This document shows, one piece after another, positions 21,411 through 30,442 of a stretch of DNA of 64,000 nucleotides. Below the pieces are notes generated by a model that ran no database searches, was not told the origin of the DNA, and worked only from the letters and a program-made list of their open reading frames with translations. The position numbers and the translations under genes were made by a program. The stretch covers positions 4,526,001 through 4,590,000 of the forward strand of contig NZ_CP114058.1 of the NCBI RefSeq assembly GCF_026967475.1. Direction: 5' to 3'. The stretch is from Rouxiella chamberiensis. GTDB taxonomy: Bacteria > Pseudomonadota > Gammaproteobacteria > Enterobacterales > Enterobacteriaceae. How positions within the stretch are numbered: position 1 is the first letter of the stretch; each line of letters begins with the position of its first letter.

Positions 21411-21430
21411 TTGTATGGTGAGCTATACAA
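21411..21430. promoter_or_regulatory. Probable autoregulatory operator of the GntR regulator
   Basis: TTGTAT (21411-21416) and ATACAA (21425-21430) form an inverted repeat around GGTGAGCT. It begins 25 bases upstream of the gntR start codon and shares an 11-base block with the operator-like site at 17768-17788. Confidence 0.6.
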
Positions 21431-21501
21431 TTTGAACAAACAGAGTACCGAGTTTTGTGGGCCGACGCTCACAAATTGTTTAAAAACCGATCGGATCGTC
21501 A

Positions 21502-21527
21502 GCCCTTCCCCGAATTCGAGGAAGGGC
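21502..21527. repeat. Inverted repeat after the ABC exporter gene
   Basis: GCCCTTCC (21502-21509) pairs with GGAAGGGC (21520-21527), with a further CGAATTCG palindrome in the loop. It lies 16 bases beyond the stop of the minus-strand exporter gene. No T-run follows on either strand, so it may stabilise a 3' end or be a REP-like element. Confidence 0.45.
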
Positions 21528-21542
21528 GAGGGGAGGGCGAGG

Positions 21543-23297
21543 TTATCGCGCGAGGATTTCCTGCTGCAAGGGCGCGGCAATCATGTGAGACTGGCCGTCA
21601 TCCTGTAGCTTGAAGCGCCAGCATTCCTGATGATATTTCGCCACGCTGTTGCGGTGCGCGACGCTGAGCACCGTGGTCTGCGGCAGTTTCTCCAGCAGCA
21701 GCGTGTACATCCGTTGCTCCGTATCATCGTCCAGTGCGCTGGTGGCCTCGTCGAGATAAAGAATTTCCGGCTTGATAAGCATCGCGCGAGCAAACGCCAA
21801 ACGCTGCTGCTCACCCGGCGACAGGCGCTGGCTCCAGTTGGCATACTGATCCAGCACCGGTTGCAGATAACCCAGATTACACCATTCAAGCACCTCACAC
21901 AGACGCTCGTCGGTATACTCGAGCGTCGCGTCTTCCGGATAGGTAAGCGCCTCGCGCAGCGAGCCAATCGGTATGTAACTGCGCTGCGGCAGGAACAACT
22001 GTTTCTTGTTCGCGGCGGTATTGATTTCGCCCGAGCCGTAAGGCCACACGCCCGCAATGGCGCGTAGCAGCGTCGATTTACCGCAGCCGGAAGGCCCGGC
22101 CACCAGCACGCGGGCGCCGGTGGCAAGGGAAGCCGTTACGGAAGAGAACAGCGGATTGCCGTTGGGCAGGTTCAGCGTCAGATTATTGAGCTGCAAATCG
22201 CTGTCGGTCGCATTGCCCAGCGCAATATTGCGCGGCTGCGCGTTAACCTGATTGATGGCGGCGTTGAATCCGGCCAGACGGTTAACGCAGGCTTTCCAGC
22301 TTGCCAACTCGTTGAATGCGTTGATAAACCAGGAGAGAGAATCCTGAACCTGACCAAAGGCCGACGAAATCTGCATCAGCAGACCCATCTGGATAGCGCC
22401 CGAGAAGTAACGCGGAGAAGCCACCAGAATCGGGAAGATAATCGCAAACTGACCATAGAACGAACTGGCAAAATTCAGTCGACGCGTTACGCGCATGAAC
22501 GACCACCAGTTGGAACGAATCGCCTCGAAGTTATCGGTCAGCTGTTTTTTCTCGCTTCTTTCGCCGTGATACAGCGCAATCGCGTCACTGTTTTCACGAA
22601 TTCGGATCAACCCGAAACGGAAGTTTGCCTCAAACCATTCCTGATTAAAGCTCAGCTTGACCAATGGGCGACCGATTAAGCCGATGATAACGGAGCCAAT
22701 CAGCGCATAAAGCAGGGCAAACCACAGCATATAGCCGGGAATGGTGATTTGATGGGAGCCAAGCATAAAGCTCAACGGTCCGCTGACTGACCACAGAATA
22801 GTGACGAACGAAAATAGCGTCACCAGACTGGAGAGCAGCCCGAGTGTCAGATTAAGGGTTCCGGAGGTCAGCGCGTCGAGATCGGCGGCAATACGCTGAT
22901 CGGGGTTATCAATCTGATGTTGATGTTCGGTGTAATAATAGGCGTGGTTATGCAGCCATTTATCCATATATTCGTTGGTCATCCAGCGCCGCCAGTTCAT
23001 TTGCAGGCCCTGCGTCAGATACACCTTGTAGATAGACACCACGATAAATATCAGCGCCAGCCATGAAAATTTAAATAGCTGCTGTTTAAATACCGGGAAG
23101 TTCTTGTTTTGCAAGGCATCGTAAAACACGCGGTTCCATTGGTTAAACTGCACGCTAAGATACACCGATCCTAACGACAGCATCACAATGGCGGCCAGCA
23201 TGCCCCAGGCCTTCCACTTCTCTTCAGACTGCCAATAAGGCTTAATCAACTGCCAGACAGCGCGCCAGCGGGCTGTTTTCCCAGGTTTTTTAGTCAT
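21543..23297 (-). CDS. ABC transporter, fused permease and ATPase, YddA/SbmA-BacA-like
   Basis: The 584-residue half-transporter has an ABC_membrane_2-type permease domain (about residues 1-330, several TM segments, 'NTDNPDQRIAAD'-like 'QIDNPDQRIAADLDALTSG') and a C-terminal nucleotide-binding domain: Walker A 'GPSGCGKSTLLRA', signature 'LSPGEQQRLAFARAML', Walker B 'EILYLDEATSALDD', H-loop 'SVAHR'. This is the E. coli YddA group, related to SbmA/BacA and the human ABCD family. It would act as a homodimer in the inner membrane. The substrate is unknown. I chose the ATG at 23297; a TTG at 23312 adds five residues. It stands alone, with no adjacent regulator beyond the unlinked GntR gene. Confidence 0.85.
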   Translation of the reverse strand: MTKKPGKTARWRAVWQLIKPYWQSEEKWKAWGMLAAIVMLSLGSVYLSVQFNQWNRVFYDALQNKNFPVFKQQLFKFSWLALIFIVVSIYKVYLTQGLQMNWRRWMTNEYMDKWLHNHAYYYTEHQHQIDNPDQRIAADLDALTSGTLNLTLGLLSSLVTLFSFVTILWSVSGPLSFMLGSHQITIPGYMLWFALLYALIGSVIIGLIGRPLVKLSFNQEWFEANFRFGLIRIRENSDAIALYHGERSEKKQLTDNFEAIRSNWWSFMRVTRRLNFASSFYGQFAIIFPILVASPRYFSGAIQMGLLMQISSAFGQVQDSLSWFINAFNELASWKACVNRLAGFNAAINQVNAQPRNIALGNATDSDLQLNNLTLNLPNGNPLFSSVTASLATGARVLVAGPSGCGKSTLLRAIAGVWPYGSGEINTAANKKQLFLPQRSYIPIGSLREALTYPEDATLEYTDERLCEVLEWCNLGYLQPVLDQYANWSQRLSPGEQQRLAFARAMLIKPEILYLDEATSALDDDTEQRMYTLLLEKLPQTTVLSVAHRNSVAKYHQECWRFKLQDDGQSHMIAAPLQQEILAR

Positions 23298-23458
23298 AAA
23301 TAGCCATATCAAGTATCAATAAGTGGTGATTCTTTATCATCTCAGAATGAGGTGTAGCGTGCGAGAGGGCAATGCTCGACTTGTAAGCAAACTTTAGGGT
23401 TTACTTATCAGGCTGGAGGCCCGCGCTTCACCTTGCAGCCTATTGATGAGAAAAAAGG

Positions 23459-24399
23459 TCATAGATTCAGGATCCTGCCCAACCGCGCCGGAAATTTTTC
23501 GGCTTCTTCCCGAAAATGCGCCACAAAGGTATCGACCAGCGCGGAAGCCGGGCGATGATGTGGCCGAATCAGACTGACGGTGAACGGAATATTTTCGCTA
23601 AATGCGCGCACCACGACGCGACCCGTAGTTTCCTGTGAAGCCGCCGCGTAATCCAGCGCCGTCAACGGATTGACAATCGACACGCCAATGCCCTGCGCCA
23701 CCATGCTGCATACCGACGCGGCGCTGTGTGTTTCCATGACCATGCGCCGCTGAATGCCGCGTTCGACAAACAGGGCATCCAGTAATTGCCGATAGTTGTC
23801 CGTTGCCGAGAGGCTGATAAAGTTTAGCCCGCTAAAATCTTCGGGCGTGATCACCGTTTTTTTGCCAAAGGATGGGCCACCGGCAGCACACAGACTTCGT
23901 TCAGCGTCAGCAGGGTTTCCCTGTCCGTTCCGGCCGGCGTGTGCTGGTTTTCCGTGATGCCCAAATCATGGCGCTGCGCCGAAAGCCACTCCTCCAGCAG
24001 CGGTGATTCCTGCGGCACAATGTTGAAACTGGCCTCGGGATAATGCTGTAAAAAAGGCTGACATACGGCAGGCAACAACGACTGGCTGAAGACGGGCAGG
24101 CAGACTATCGACAGCTGTGCCTGCTCGAACTGGCGAATACCGGCAGCGGCGTTGATAATTCTGTCGAGACCATAATAGGAACGCTGCACCTCTTCAAACA
24201 GCCGCAGTCCTTGTGCGGTCGGATGCAGTCGGCCGCGCACCCGCTCAAACAGTTGAAGATTAAACAGTTTTTCGCAGCGCGCCAGCTCGCGGCTTACCGT
24301 AGGCTGCGAAGTTTGCAGCAAGGCGGCAGCCTCGGTCAGGTTGCCGGTCGTCATGACGGCATGAAAAATTTCTATATGTCGCAACGAAATGGCGGGCAT
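23459..24399 (-). CDS. lysR: LysR, activator of lysA, frameshifted
   Basis: A LysR-type regulator of about 313 residues read in two frames. The N-terminal part has the winged helix ('LRHIEIFHAVMTTGNLTEAA', 'LLQTSQPTVSRELARCEKLF') and 'SQRHDLGITENQHTPAGT'-like effector-domain sequence. The C-terminal part resumes at 'VITPEDFSGLNFISLSATDN'. The join fails in an A-run (T7 at 23857-23863 on the plus strand); one more A gives 'HPLAKKTVITPEDF', as in E. coli LysR (311 residues). It is divergent from lysA, the classic arrangement in which LysR with diaminopimelate activates lysA. Start ATG at 24399 has GGAG nine bases upstream. A real break would lower lysA expression, but sequencing error is likelier. 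Confidence 0.88.
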
Positions 24400-24559
24400 T
24401 GTCGGCGGCTCCAAAGCAGGCTCAGGCTATATCATAAATGAATAGACTCACGCGAAATAGATATTTTAACCCCTAAAAGACGCGAGTCATAATGCCTGCA
24501 TCGTTTTGAAATTATGCAGTAGCACCCACCGTCTGCGCGGTGCGGTTGCGGAGACTCTC

Positions 24560-25834
24560 ATGCCTTTTGAACTTAGCAATACAGACAATGCCCTTACCGG
24601 CGCTAACCTGCTGAATGTCGTAAAAACGTTTGGCTGCCCGGTCTGGGCATACGATGCACAGATTATTCAGCAGCGTATCGCTCAACTGCGTCAATTTGAC
24701 GTTATTCGTTTTGCGCAGAAAGCCAGCTCGAACATTCACATTCTGCGCCTGATGCGCGAGCAGGGCGTCAAGGTGGACTCTGTGTCGCTCGGCGAAATCG
24801 AGCGCGCGCTTCATGCCGGTTTCAAGCCGGGTTATCAGGCGGGCGAGCACAGCGAGATTGTGTTTACGGCCGATCTGCTGGACCAGCCTACGCTTGACCG
24901 CGTGACCGAGTTGTCGATTCCGGTCAATGCCGGTTCTGTCGATATGCTGGAGCAGATTGGTCGGCAGAAGCCCGGTCATCCAGTCTGGCTGCGCGTTAAT
25001 CCGGGCTTTGGTCACGGCCACAGCCAGAAAACCAATACCGGCGGTGAAAACAGCAAGCACGGGATCTGGTTCGCAGACCTGCCGCTGGCGTTGGAGAAAA
25101 TCAACGCCTATCAGCTCAAACTGGTGGGTATTCACATGCACATCGGGTCTGGCGTTGACTATGCGCACCTCGAGCAGGTGTGTGACACCATGGTGCAGCA
25201 GGTGATTTCGCTGGGTCATGATATTGAGGCAATTTCAGCGGGCGGCGGTCTGTCTATTCCCTACCAGTTTGGCGGCGAGTCTATCGATACCGATCACTAC
25301 TACGGCTTATGGAATCGGGCGCGTGAGCAAATCGCCGCGCATCTGGGGCACCCGGTCGGGCTGGAAATTGAACCGGGCCGTTATCTGGCCGCCGAGTCGG
25401 GCGTGCTGGTCGCGCAGATCCGCGCCATCAAATCGATGGGCAGCCGTCACTATGTGCTGGTGGATGCGGGCTTTAACGATTTGATGCGTCCGTCGATGTA
25501 CGGCAGCTACCATCATATTTCCGTACTGGCCGCCGATGGGCGCGACCTGAGTCAGCAGCCGCTGCGCGAGTCGGTCATTGCCGGACCACTGTGTGAATCG
25601 GGCGATGTGTTTACCCAGCAGGCTGGCGGCGGTGTTGAAACCCGTTTCCTGCCGGAAGCCCGCATCGGCGATTACCTGGTGTTCCACGACGCCGGCGCTT
25701 ACGGGGCGTCGATGTCCTCAAATTACAACAGTCGTCCCCTGATTCCTGAAGTGCTGTTTGAAGACGGCGTTCCGCGCCTGATTCGCCGCCGTCAGACCAT
25801 TGACGAGCTGCTGGCGCTTGAGCTGCTGTCTTAA
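24560..25834 (+). CDS. lysA: Diaminopimelate decarboxylase
   Basis: The 424-residue PLP enzyme carries out the last step of lysine synthesis, meso-diaminopimelate to lysine. It begins 'MPFELSNTDNALTGANLL' and contains the PLP-Lys region 'FAQKASSNIHILRLMREQGV', 'VGIHMHIGSGVDYAHLEQV', the Gly-rich 'ISAGGGLSIPY' and the active-site Cys in 'GPLCESGDVF'. It is nearly colinear with E. coli LysA (420). The start is set by GGAG eight bases before the ATG; an upstream TTG frame to 24506 is unconserved. It is divergent from lysR and followed after 11 bases by an acetyltransferase gene on the same strand. Confidence 0.96.
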   Translation: MPFELSNTDNALTGANLLNVVKTFGCPVWAYDAQIIQQRIAQLRQFDVIRFAQKASSNIHILRLMREQGVKVDSVSLGEIERALHAGFKPGYQAGEHSEIVFTADLLDQPTLDRVTELSIPVNAGSVDMLEQIGRQKPGHPVWLRVNPGFGHGHSQKTNTGGENSKHGIWFADLPLALEKINAYQLKLVGIHMHIGSGVDYAHLEQVCDTMVQQVISLGHDIEAISAGGGLSIPYQFGGESIDTDHYYGLWNRAREQIAAHLGHPVGLEIEPGRYLAAESGVLVAQIRAIKSMGSRHYVLVDAGFNDLMRPSMYGSYHHISVLAADGRDLSQQPLRESVIAGPLCESGDVFTQQAGGGVETRFLPEARIGDYLVFHDAGAYGASMSSNYNSRPLIPEVLFEDGVPRLIRRRQTIDELLALELLS

Positions 25835-25845
25835 ACGGATCAAAC

Positions 25846-26298
25846 ATGCTGACTATCGACAACTTGAAACGGCATCCACAGCATCGCGAGCAGGTGATAG
25901 CCTGGCTGTGGAAGGCGTTCGGCAACGAAAAGAGCCGCGCGTTTTATGCAAGCGTTGTCGATAGCAGCCTGAACGGTGCAGATCTGCCGCTGACCTTTAT
26001 TGCGCTGGACAAAGGGCAAGTGGTCGGCACCGTGGGGTTGTGGCGCTGTGATTTGATCAGTCGTCAGGATCTCACGCCGTGGCTGGCGGCGCTGTATGTC
26101 GACGAGGCGTGGCGGGATAAAGGATTGGGTCGGCAGTTGCAGACCTTTGTGACAGAGTACAGCCGTCAGGCCGGTTATGACGAGCTGTATTTATGGTCGA
26201 CGTTTTCGGGGTATTACGATCGCCACGGCTGGAACCTCATTGGCGACGCACTGGATTACCCCGATATTCCCGTCAGACTTTACCATCGTAAACTTTAG
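25846..26298 (+). CDS. GNAT-family N-acetyltransferase
   Basis: The 150-residue acetyltransferase has the acetyl-CoA loop 'WRDKGLGRQLQTFVTEYSRQ' (motif A, R-x-x-G-x-G type) preceded by strand 'LAALYVDEAW', and ends 'YPDIPVRLYHRKL'. The acceptor substrate cannot be told from sequence. It lies 11 bases after lysA and is probably co-transcribed, an addition relative to the E. coli lysA-galR junction. It converges on galR with an 18-base gap. Confidence 0.82.
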   Translation: MLTIDNLKRHPQHREQVIAWLWKAFGNEKSRAFYASVVDSSLNGADLPLTFIALDKGQVVGTVGLWRCDLISRQDLTPWLAALYVDEAWRDKGLGRQLQTFVTEYSRQAGYDELYLWSTFSGYYDRHGWNLIGDALDYPDIPVRLYHRKL

Positions 26299-26316
26299 TG
26301 CTTTCAGCGTGTTATA

Positions 26317-27321
26317 TCACTGAAACGGCACGCTTACCGAATGGCGTCGTACCAGCGTCGGGCTAAACATATTGGTGGTTTCCGGCAGGGGCTGACCTTT
26401 GGCGAGCGCCAGCGCCAGTTGGGCCGCCTGATTCGCCATCGCGATAATCGGGTAGCGGATCGTGGTGAGTCGCGGACGCAGATAGCGCGAAATCAGCACA
26501 TCATCAAAGCCAATCAGCGAAATCTCTCCGGGCACATCGATGCCGTTATCACTCAGCACGGACAGTGCGCCAGCCGCCATCGGATCGTTGTAACAGGTGA
26601 CGGCGGTGAAGTTTTTACCGTGCCCGAGCAGTTCGGTAATCGCCTGTTCGCCGCCTACTTCATCGGGTTCTGCCGAGACAATCAGCCTTTCATCCACCGG
26701 AATGCCGTGCTCTTCCAATGCGTCCAGATAACCCTGCAAACGGTCGCGCGCATCGGAAATATCGTGATTCGAACAGAGAATGGCGATGCGCTGATGACCC
26801 GCCTGAATCAGGTGGCGCGTGGCGAGCCAGGAACCGTAGCGGTCGTCGAGCGCAATGCAGCGATGGGCAAATTCGGGGAGTGTGCGGTTAATCAGCACCA
26901 TGCCCGGGATCTGACTCATCAAACTGGAGAGTTCATCTTCGGGCAGCATTTTGGCGTGCACCACCAGTGCCGCGCAGCGATGGCGGATCAGTTGTTCGAT
27001 TGCCTGCCGCTCTTTATCGACATTATGGTAACCGTTACCAATCAGCAGAAAGTTGCCGGTGGTGTAGGCGACCTGTTCCACCGCCTTGACCATTGCGCCA
27101 AAGAAGGGATCGGAAACGTCGGCGACGATAAGCCCCAACGTTTCGGTAGCCTGCTGGGCAAGCGCACGGGCATTGGCATTAGGATGATATTGCAATTGCA
27201 GCATCGCATGGGTGACCGCTTCACGCGAGCTTTCACTGGCTTTGGGAGAGTGGTTGATTACGCGTGAAACGGTAGCGACAGACACACCCGCCAGTTTTGC
27301 GACATCCTTAATCGTAGCCAT
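26317..27321 (-). CDS. galR: Galactose operon repressor GalR
   Basis: The 334-residue LacI-family repressor starts 'MATIKDVAKLAGVSVATVSR' (HTH and hinge), followed by a periplasmic-binding-type effector domain with 'NARALAQQATETLGLIVADV', 'FFGAMVKAVEQVAY' and 'GEISLIGFDDVLISRYLRPR'. It is close to E. coli GalR over its whole length and would repress galactose uptake and catabolism genes, with galactose as inducer. The ATG at 27321 matches the family start; the 24 extra codons to 27393 read through an operator and are not coding. No gal genes are local, as in E. coli. Confidence 0.95.
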   Translation of the reverse strand: MATIKDVAKLAGVSVATVSRVINHSPKASESSREAVTHAMLQLQYHPNANARALAQQATETLGLIVADVSDPFFGAMVKAVEQVAYTTGNFLLIGNGYHNVDKERQAIEQLIRHRCAALVVHAKMLPEDELSSLMSQIPGMVLINRTLPEFAHRCIALDDRYGSWLATRHLIQAGHQRIAILCSNHDISDARDRLQGYLDALEEHGIPVDERLIVSAEPDEVGGEQAITELLGHGKNFTAVTCYNDPMAAGALSVLSDNGIDVPGEISLIGFDDVLISRYLRPRLTTIRYPIIAMANQAAQLALALAKGQPLPETTNMFSPTLVRRHSVSVPFQ

Positions 27322-27343
27322 TGTTGAATATCCAGCCAAATGA

Positions 27344-27359
27344 GGGTAAGCGTTTACAT
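27344..27359. promoter_or_regulatory. GalR/GalS operator in the galR leader
   Basis: GGGTAAGCGTTTACAT agrees with the GalR consensus GTGTAANCGNTTNCAC at all but two defined positions, including the central CG. It lies 23 bases before the galR start codon, which suggests autorepression. Confidence 0.65.
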
Positions 27360-27615
27360 GGTGTAGTTTTGCGGAAAAAAACCCTGTCTGCAAGGGACAT
27401 GGATCGCAACTTCACAAGCAAGCATCTTGAAACGGCGAATAATACTCGTCATAAGCTGATAAATTAAGTCTTTTGACTTAAACATCGAGTTGCAGGGTGA
27501 ATGATGAATGTTTAAGCCGAAGATATCTCCTTTTGTGCTTTGAGTCCGCCCGTGTGAATTGCTATTTTGTTGGTCATCCGAACTGGTCTATCACCACACC
27601 TGCCAAGAGAAAAAC

Positions 27616-29874
27616 ATGTCCATTAAACGTTATCCGCAGTTGGCCCATTGGGGAGCCTATACGGCGGTGGTCGAAGACGGCCGTCTGATTCGTTGCGAAC
27701 CTTATTCTGCGGATGCCGACCCTTCACCCATGCTCGCCTCCATCCCGGCGTTGCTCTATTCCGATAAACGAATCCGCAAACCTGCCGTGCGCCGCTCGTG
27801 GCTGCAAAAACGTGAAAACAGCGACCGAACGCTGCGCGGAAAAGAAGATTTCGTCGAGGTCGACTGGGATGTCGCGCTGGATTTGGTGGCCGAGGAAAAC
27901 CGCCGCGTGCGCGATCGCTACGGCGCCTGCGGAATTTTTACCGGTTCCTACGGCTGGTCATCGGCCGGCCGTTTACACCACGCGCGTTCGCTGGTGCGAC
28001 GCTTCTATTTCAGCGGCGGGGGTGGGGTTGACCAGCAGGGCAACTACAGCTGGGGTTCCGCGCAGTTTTTCCTGCCGTATGTGATTGGGACCTACACGCC
28101 GCTCACGGGGCGAGTCACCACCTGGCCGAGTGTGGTCGAACATTGCGACATTCTGCTGGCCTTTGGCGGACTGGCACTGAAAAACGCGCAGGTTGCCTCG
28201 GGCGGCGCGGTAGAACACACGCTGAAACCCGCGCTCGAGCAGATGGCAAGGAAAGGCACGCCCATCATCAATATCAGTCCGATGCGCGACGACTGCCCCG
28301 AGTTCGTCAATGCGGAATGGATCCCGATTCGCCCCAATACCGATGTGGCGCTGATGATGGCGGTGGCCTATGAAATCCAGCGCAAAGAGGCGCAGGATAG
28401 TGCGTTTCTCGCCAGCCACTGCGTAGGTTATCCGCAATTGGCCGCCTATCTGGACGGAAAAACCGATGGCGTTGCGAAAACGCCGGAGTGGGCGAGTGCC
28501 ATCACCGGCGTGCCCGCGGCGCGCATTGCCAGACTGGCTGAACAGCTGATTGGGGTACGCAGCTTCATTACCTGCTCCTATTCCGTTCAGCGCGCGCACC
28601 GTGGCGAACAGCCGTACTGGATGATGATTGCCCTCTCGGCCATGCTGGGGCAGGTCGGGTTGCCGGGCGGCGGCTTCTCCTTTGGTCATGGTTCAATGAA
28701 CAGCGTCGGCAATCCGCGTTTCGATACGCCCGGACCGGCGGTCAGTACCGGCCCCAATCCTTCCGGGTTGTCGATTCCGGTGGCGCGAATCAGCGACATG
28801 CTGCTGAATCCGGGTCAGTCCTACGAGTTTCAGGGCGAAACGCTGACTTATCCCGATATTCATCTGATGCATTGGGCGGGCGGTAATCCGTTTCACCATC
28901 ATCAGCAGCTCAACCGGCTTGTCGAGGGCTGGCAAAAGCCCGACACCGTTATCGTGCAGGACAATGTCTGGACGTCCGCCGCTCGCATGGCCGACATCGT
29001 GTTACCGGCGACCACTTCGCTCGAGCGCAACGATATTGGCGGGGCTTCCCGCGATCGCTTTGTGCTGGCGATGCATCAGGCGGTGAAGCCACAGCATCAG
29101 GCGCGCAACGACTACGATATTTTTGCCGATCTCGCCGAGCGGCTGGGGTATCGCGAAGCCTATACGCAGGGGCGTGACGAACAGGCCTGGCTACGCCAGA
29201 TTTATGCCCAGTGTGGACAGGAGCAGGCGGGTACAAACGTCGAGTGGCCGGATTTCGAGACCTTCTGGGAACGCGGCTTTGTCGAGCTGCCGAAACCTCG
29301 GAAGGATTACGTGTTTTTCGATGACTTTCGCAAAAGTCCACGCGCCCATCCTCTCGGCACGCAAAGCGGAAAAATCGAGCTGTTCAGCCAGAAAATCGCC
29401 GATTACCGCTATGAAGATTTTGCGCCGCATCCAGAGTGGCAACCGCCTGTCGAGTGGCTAGGTTCGGAAACGGCCAAACGCTGGCCGCTGCATCTGATTT
29501 CCATCCAGCCGAAAGATCGTCTGCACAGTCAGCTTGACCAGACGCCGCTTGCACAAAGCAACAAGACCGCCGGTAAGGAGACGCTGTTCATGCACCCGGA
29601 AGACGCGGCGGCGCGTCAGCTCAAAGACGGTGACCGGGTTAAAGTCAGCAATGCGCGCGGGAGTTGTCTGGCCGGTATTTCGCTTAACGACGGCATTACC
29701 CGCCATGTCGTCTTGATGGCGACCGGCGCCTGGTTCAATCCGGGATTCGGCCAGACCTGGCAGGAAACGGAGCAGGCGGGTAACCCGAATGTTCTGACGC
29801 TGGACATCGGCACCTCGCGGCTGACGCAGGGGCCAAACGCCATGAGCTGTCTGGTGGAAGTATCGGCTGTCTGA
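27616..29874 (+). CDS. Molybdopterin-dependent S/N-oxide reductase, BisC/DMSO reductase family
   Basis: The 752-residue bis-MGD enzyme resembles biotin sulfoxide reductase BisC and TMAO/DMSO reductases. It has 'FTGSYGWSSAGRLHHARSLV' with the Ser molybdenum ligand near residue 116, 'WAGGNPFHHHQQLNRL', 'DIVLPATTSLERNDIGG' and a C-terminal cofactor domain with 'LKDGDRVKVSNARGSCLAG'. There is no twin-arginine signal or Cys cluster for an Fe-S centre, so it should be cytoplasmic, like BisC, reducing small sulfoxides such as methionine sulfoxide or biotin sulfoxide (inference). Start ATG with AAGAG about 9 bases upstream. It sits between galR and the omr RNAs, where E. coli has no gene. No maturation factor is adjacent. 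Confidence 0.85.
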   Translation: MSIKRYPQLAHWGAYTAVVEDGRLIRCEPYSADADPSPMLASIPALLYSDKRIRKPAVRRSWLQKRENSDRTLRGKEDFVEVDWDVALDLVAEENRRVRDRYGACGIFTGSYGWSSAGRLHHARSLVRRFYFSGGGGVDQQGNYSWGSAQFFLPYVIGTYTPLTGRVTTWPSVVEHCDILLAFGGLALKNAQVASGGAVEHTLKPALEQMARKGTPIINISPMRDDCPEFVNAEWIPIRPNTDVALMMAVAYEIQRKEAQDSAFLASHCVGYPQLAAYLDGKTDGVAKTPEWASAITGVPAARIARLAEQLIGVRSFITCSYSVQRAHRGEQPYWMMIALSAMLGQVGLPGGGFSFGHGSMNSVGNPRFDTPGPAVSTGPNPSGLSIPVARISDMLLNPGQSYEFQGETLTYPDIHLMHWAGGNPFHHHQQLNRLVEGWQKPDTVIVQDNVWTSAARMADIVLPATTSLERNDIGGASRDRFVLAMHQAVKPQHQARNDYDIFADLAERLGYREAYTQGRDEQAWLRQIYAQCGQEQAGTNVEWPDFETFWERGFVELPKPRKDYVFFDDFRKSPRAHPLGTQSGKIELFSQKIADYRYEDFAPHPEWQPPVEWLGSETAKRWPLHLISIQPKDRLHSQLDQTPLAQSNKTAGKETLFMHPEDAAARQLKDGDRVKVSNARGSCLAGISLNDGITRHVVLMATGAWFNPGFGQTWQETEQAGNPNVLTLDIGTSRLTQGPNAMSCLVEVSAV

Positions 29875-29957
29875 ATCTCACCGCTGGTTACACTTTGCGG
29901 CTTAATGTTGCGATTGCCTGCTGGTCGGCGCGGCCTGCCAGCGGCTACATTAACAGT

Positions 29958-30049
29958 CCCAGAGGTATTGATTGGTGAATCATCAGCATACACTGTGTGT
30001 TGATACCGATTGACATTGCACCAACCTACGCGGATGCGTAGGTTTTTTT
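29958..30049 (+). ncRNA. omrB: OmrA/OmrB-family small RNA, first copy
   Basis: The 92-base RNA begins CCCAGAGGTATTGATTGGTG, the conserved 5' end of E. coli OmrA/OmrB that base-pairs with mRNAs of outer-membrane receptors, ompT and csgD. It ends in the hairpin CCTACGC-GGAT-GCGTAGG (30025-30042) and T7. A -10-like TACATT (29946-29951) sits seven bases before the first C. In E. coli these RNAs are made under OmpR control. Position between galR and aas, reading toward aas, matches E. coli; the copy nearer galR corresponds to omrB. Symbol assignment between the two is by position only. Confidence 0.88.
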
Positions 30050-30224
30050 GCCCGCACCCCGCACCCCCGCACCTTGCCCGCCTGAATCTTACTCATTCTG
30101 TTAACAACTATAAAACTTGCTCCTTACATTCTGTGCGGCAATTCTTACAGTTGGTTGCAGTTTGCGCAGAACTCTTGCGATTGAAAGGTAGTGCATTGCC
30201 GACCACTTCTCTAATGTGGGTGAT

Positions 30225-30317
30225 CCCAGAGGTATTGATTGGTGAATCATCCAGCATGTTTTGCATGTTGAAACCGATTAAATTTGCACCAACCTACGCA
30301 GATGCGTAGGTTTTTTT
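30225..30317 (+). ncRNA. omrA: OmrA/OmrB-family small RNA, second copy
   Basis: The 93-base RNA shares its first 21 bases after CCC and its 3' terminator (CCTACGC-AGAT-GCGTAGG at 30293-30310, then T7) with the first copy; the middle differs. TAATGT at 30212-30217 is a good -10 seven bases before the start. By position (next to aas) it corresponds to E. coli omrA. The same 5' seed with different cores suggests shared plus private targets, as known for OmrA/OmrB. Confidence 0.9.
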
Positions 30318-30442
30318 GTCTCTGATTTTTTTCTGATTTTTTCCTGATATTGCCTTAGCTGTCGTCAAAGAAAGCATGCCTGTGCTAACCTCGTTAACTG
30401 CCTGTTCTCATTCGGATAGGCACAAATTCAGAGGAGAACGGA

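Noticed and set aside
23459..24399. Two separate regulators (HTH-only protein and effector-domain protein)
   Set aside because: The halves join into one LysR with a single base in a homopolymer and match lysR next to lysA.
24506..24559. N-terminal extension of LysA from a TTG codon
   Set aside because: The extension is not conserved, and a GGAG site precedes the internal ATG at 24560.
30010..30309. 99-codon plus-strand frame across the omr region
   Set aside because: It spans both the terminator of the first sRNA and most of the second sRNA, so it cannot be a normal message.
29958..30317. CRISPR-like repeat pair
   Set aside because: The two similar units have promoters and terminators and match Omr sRNAs; there are only two and no cas genes.
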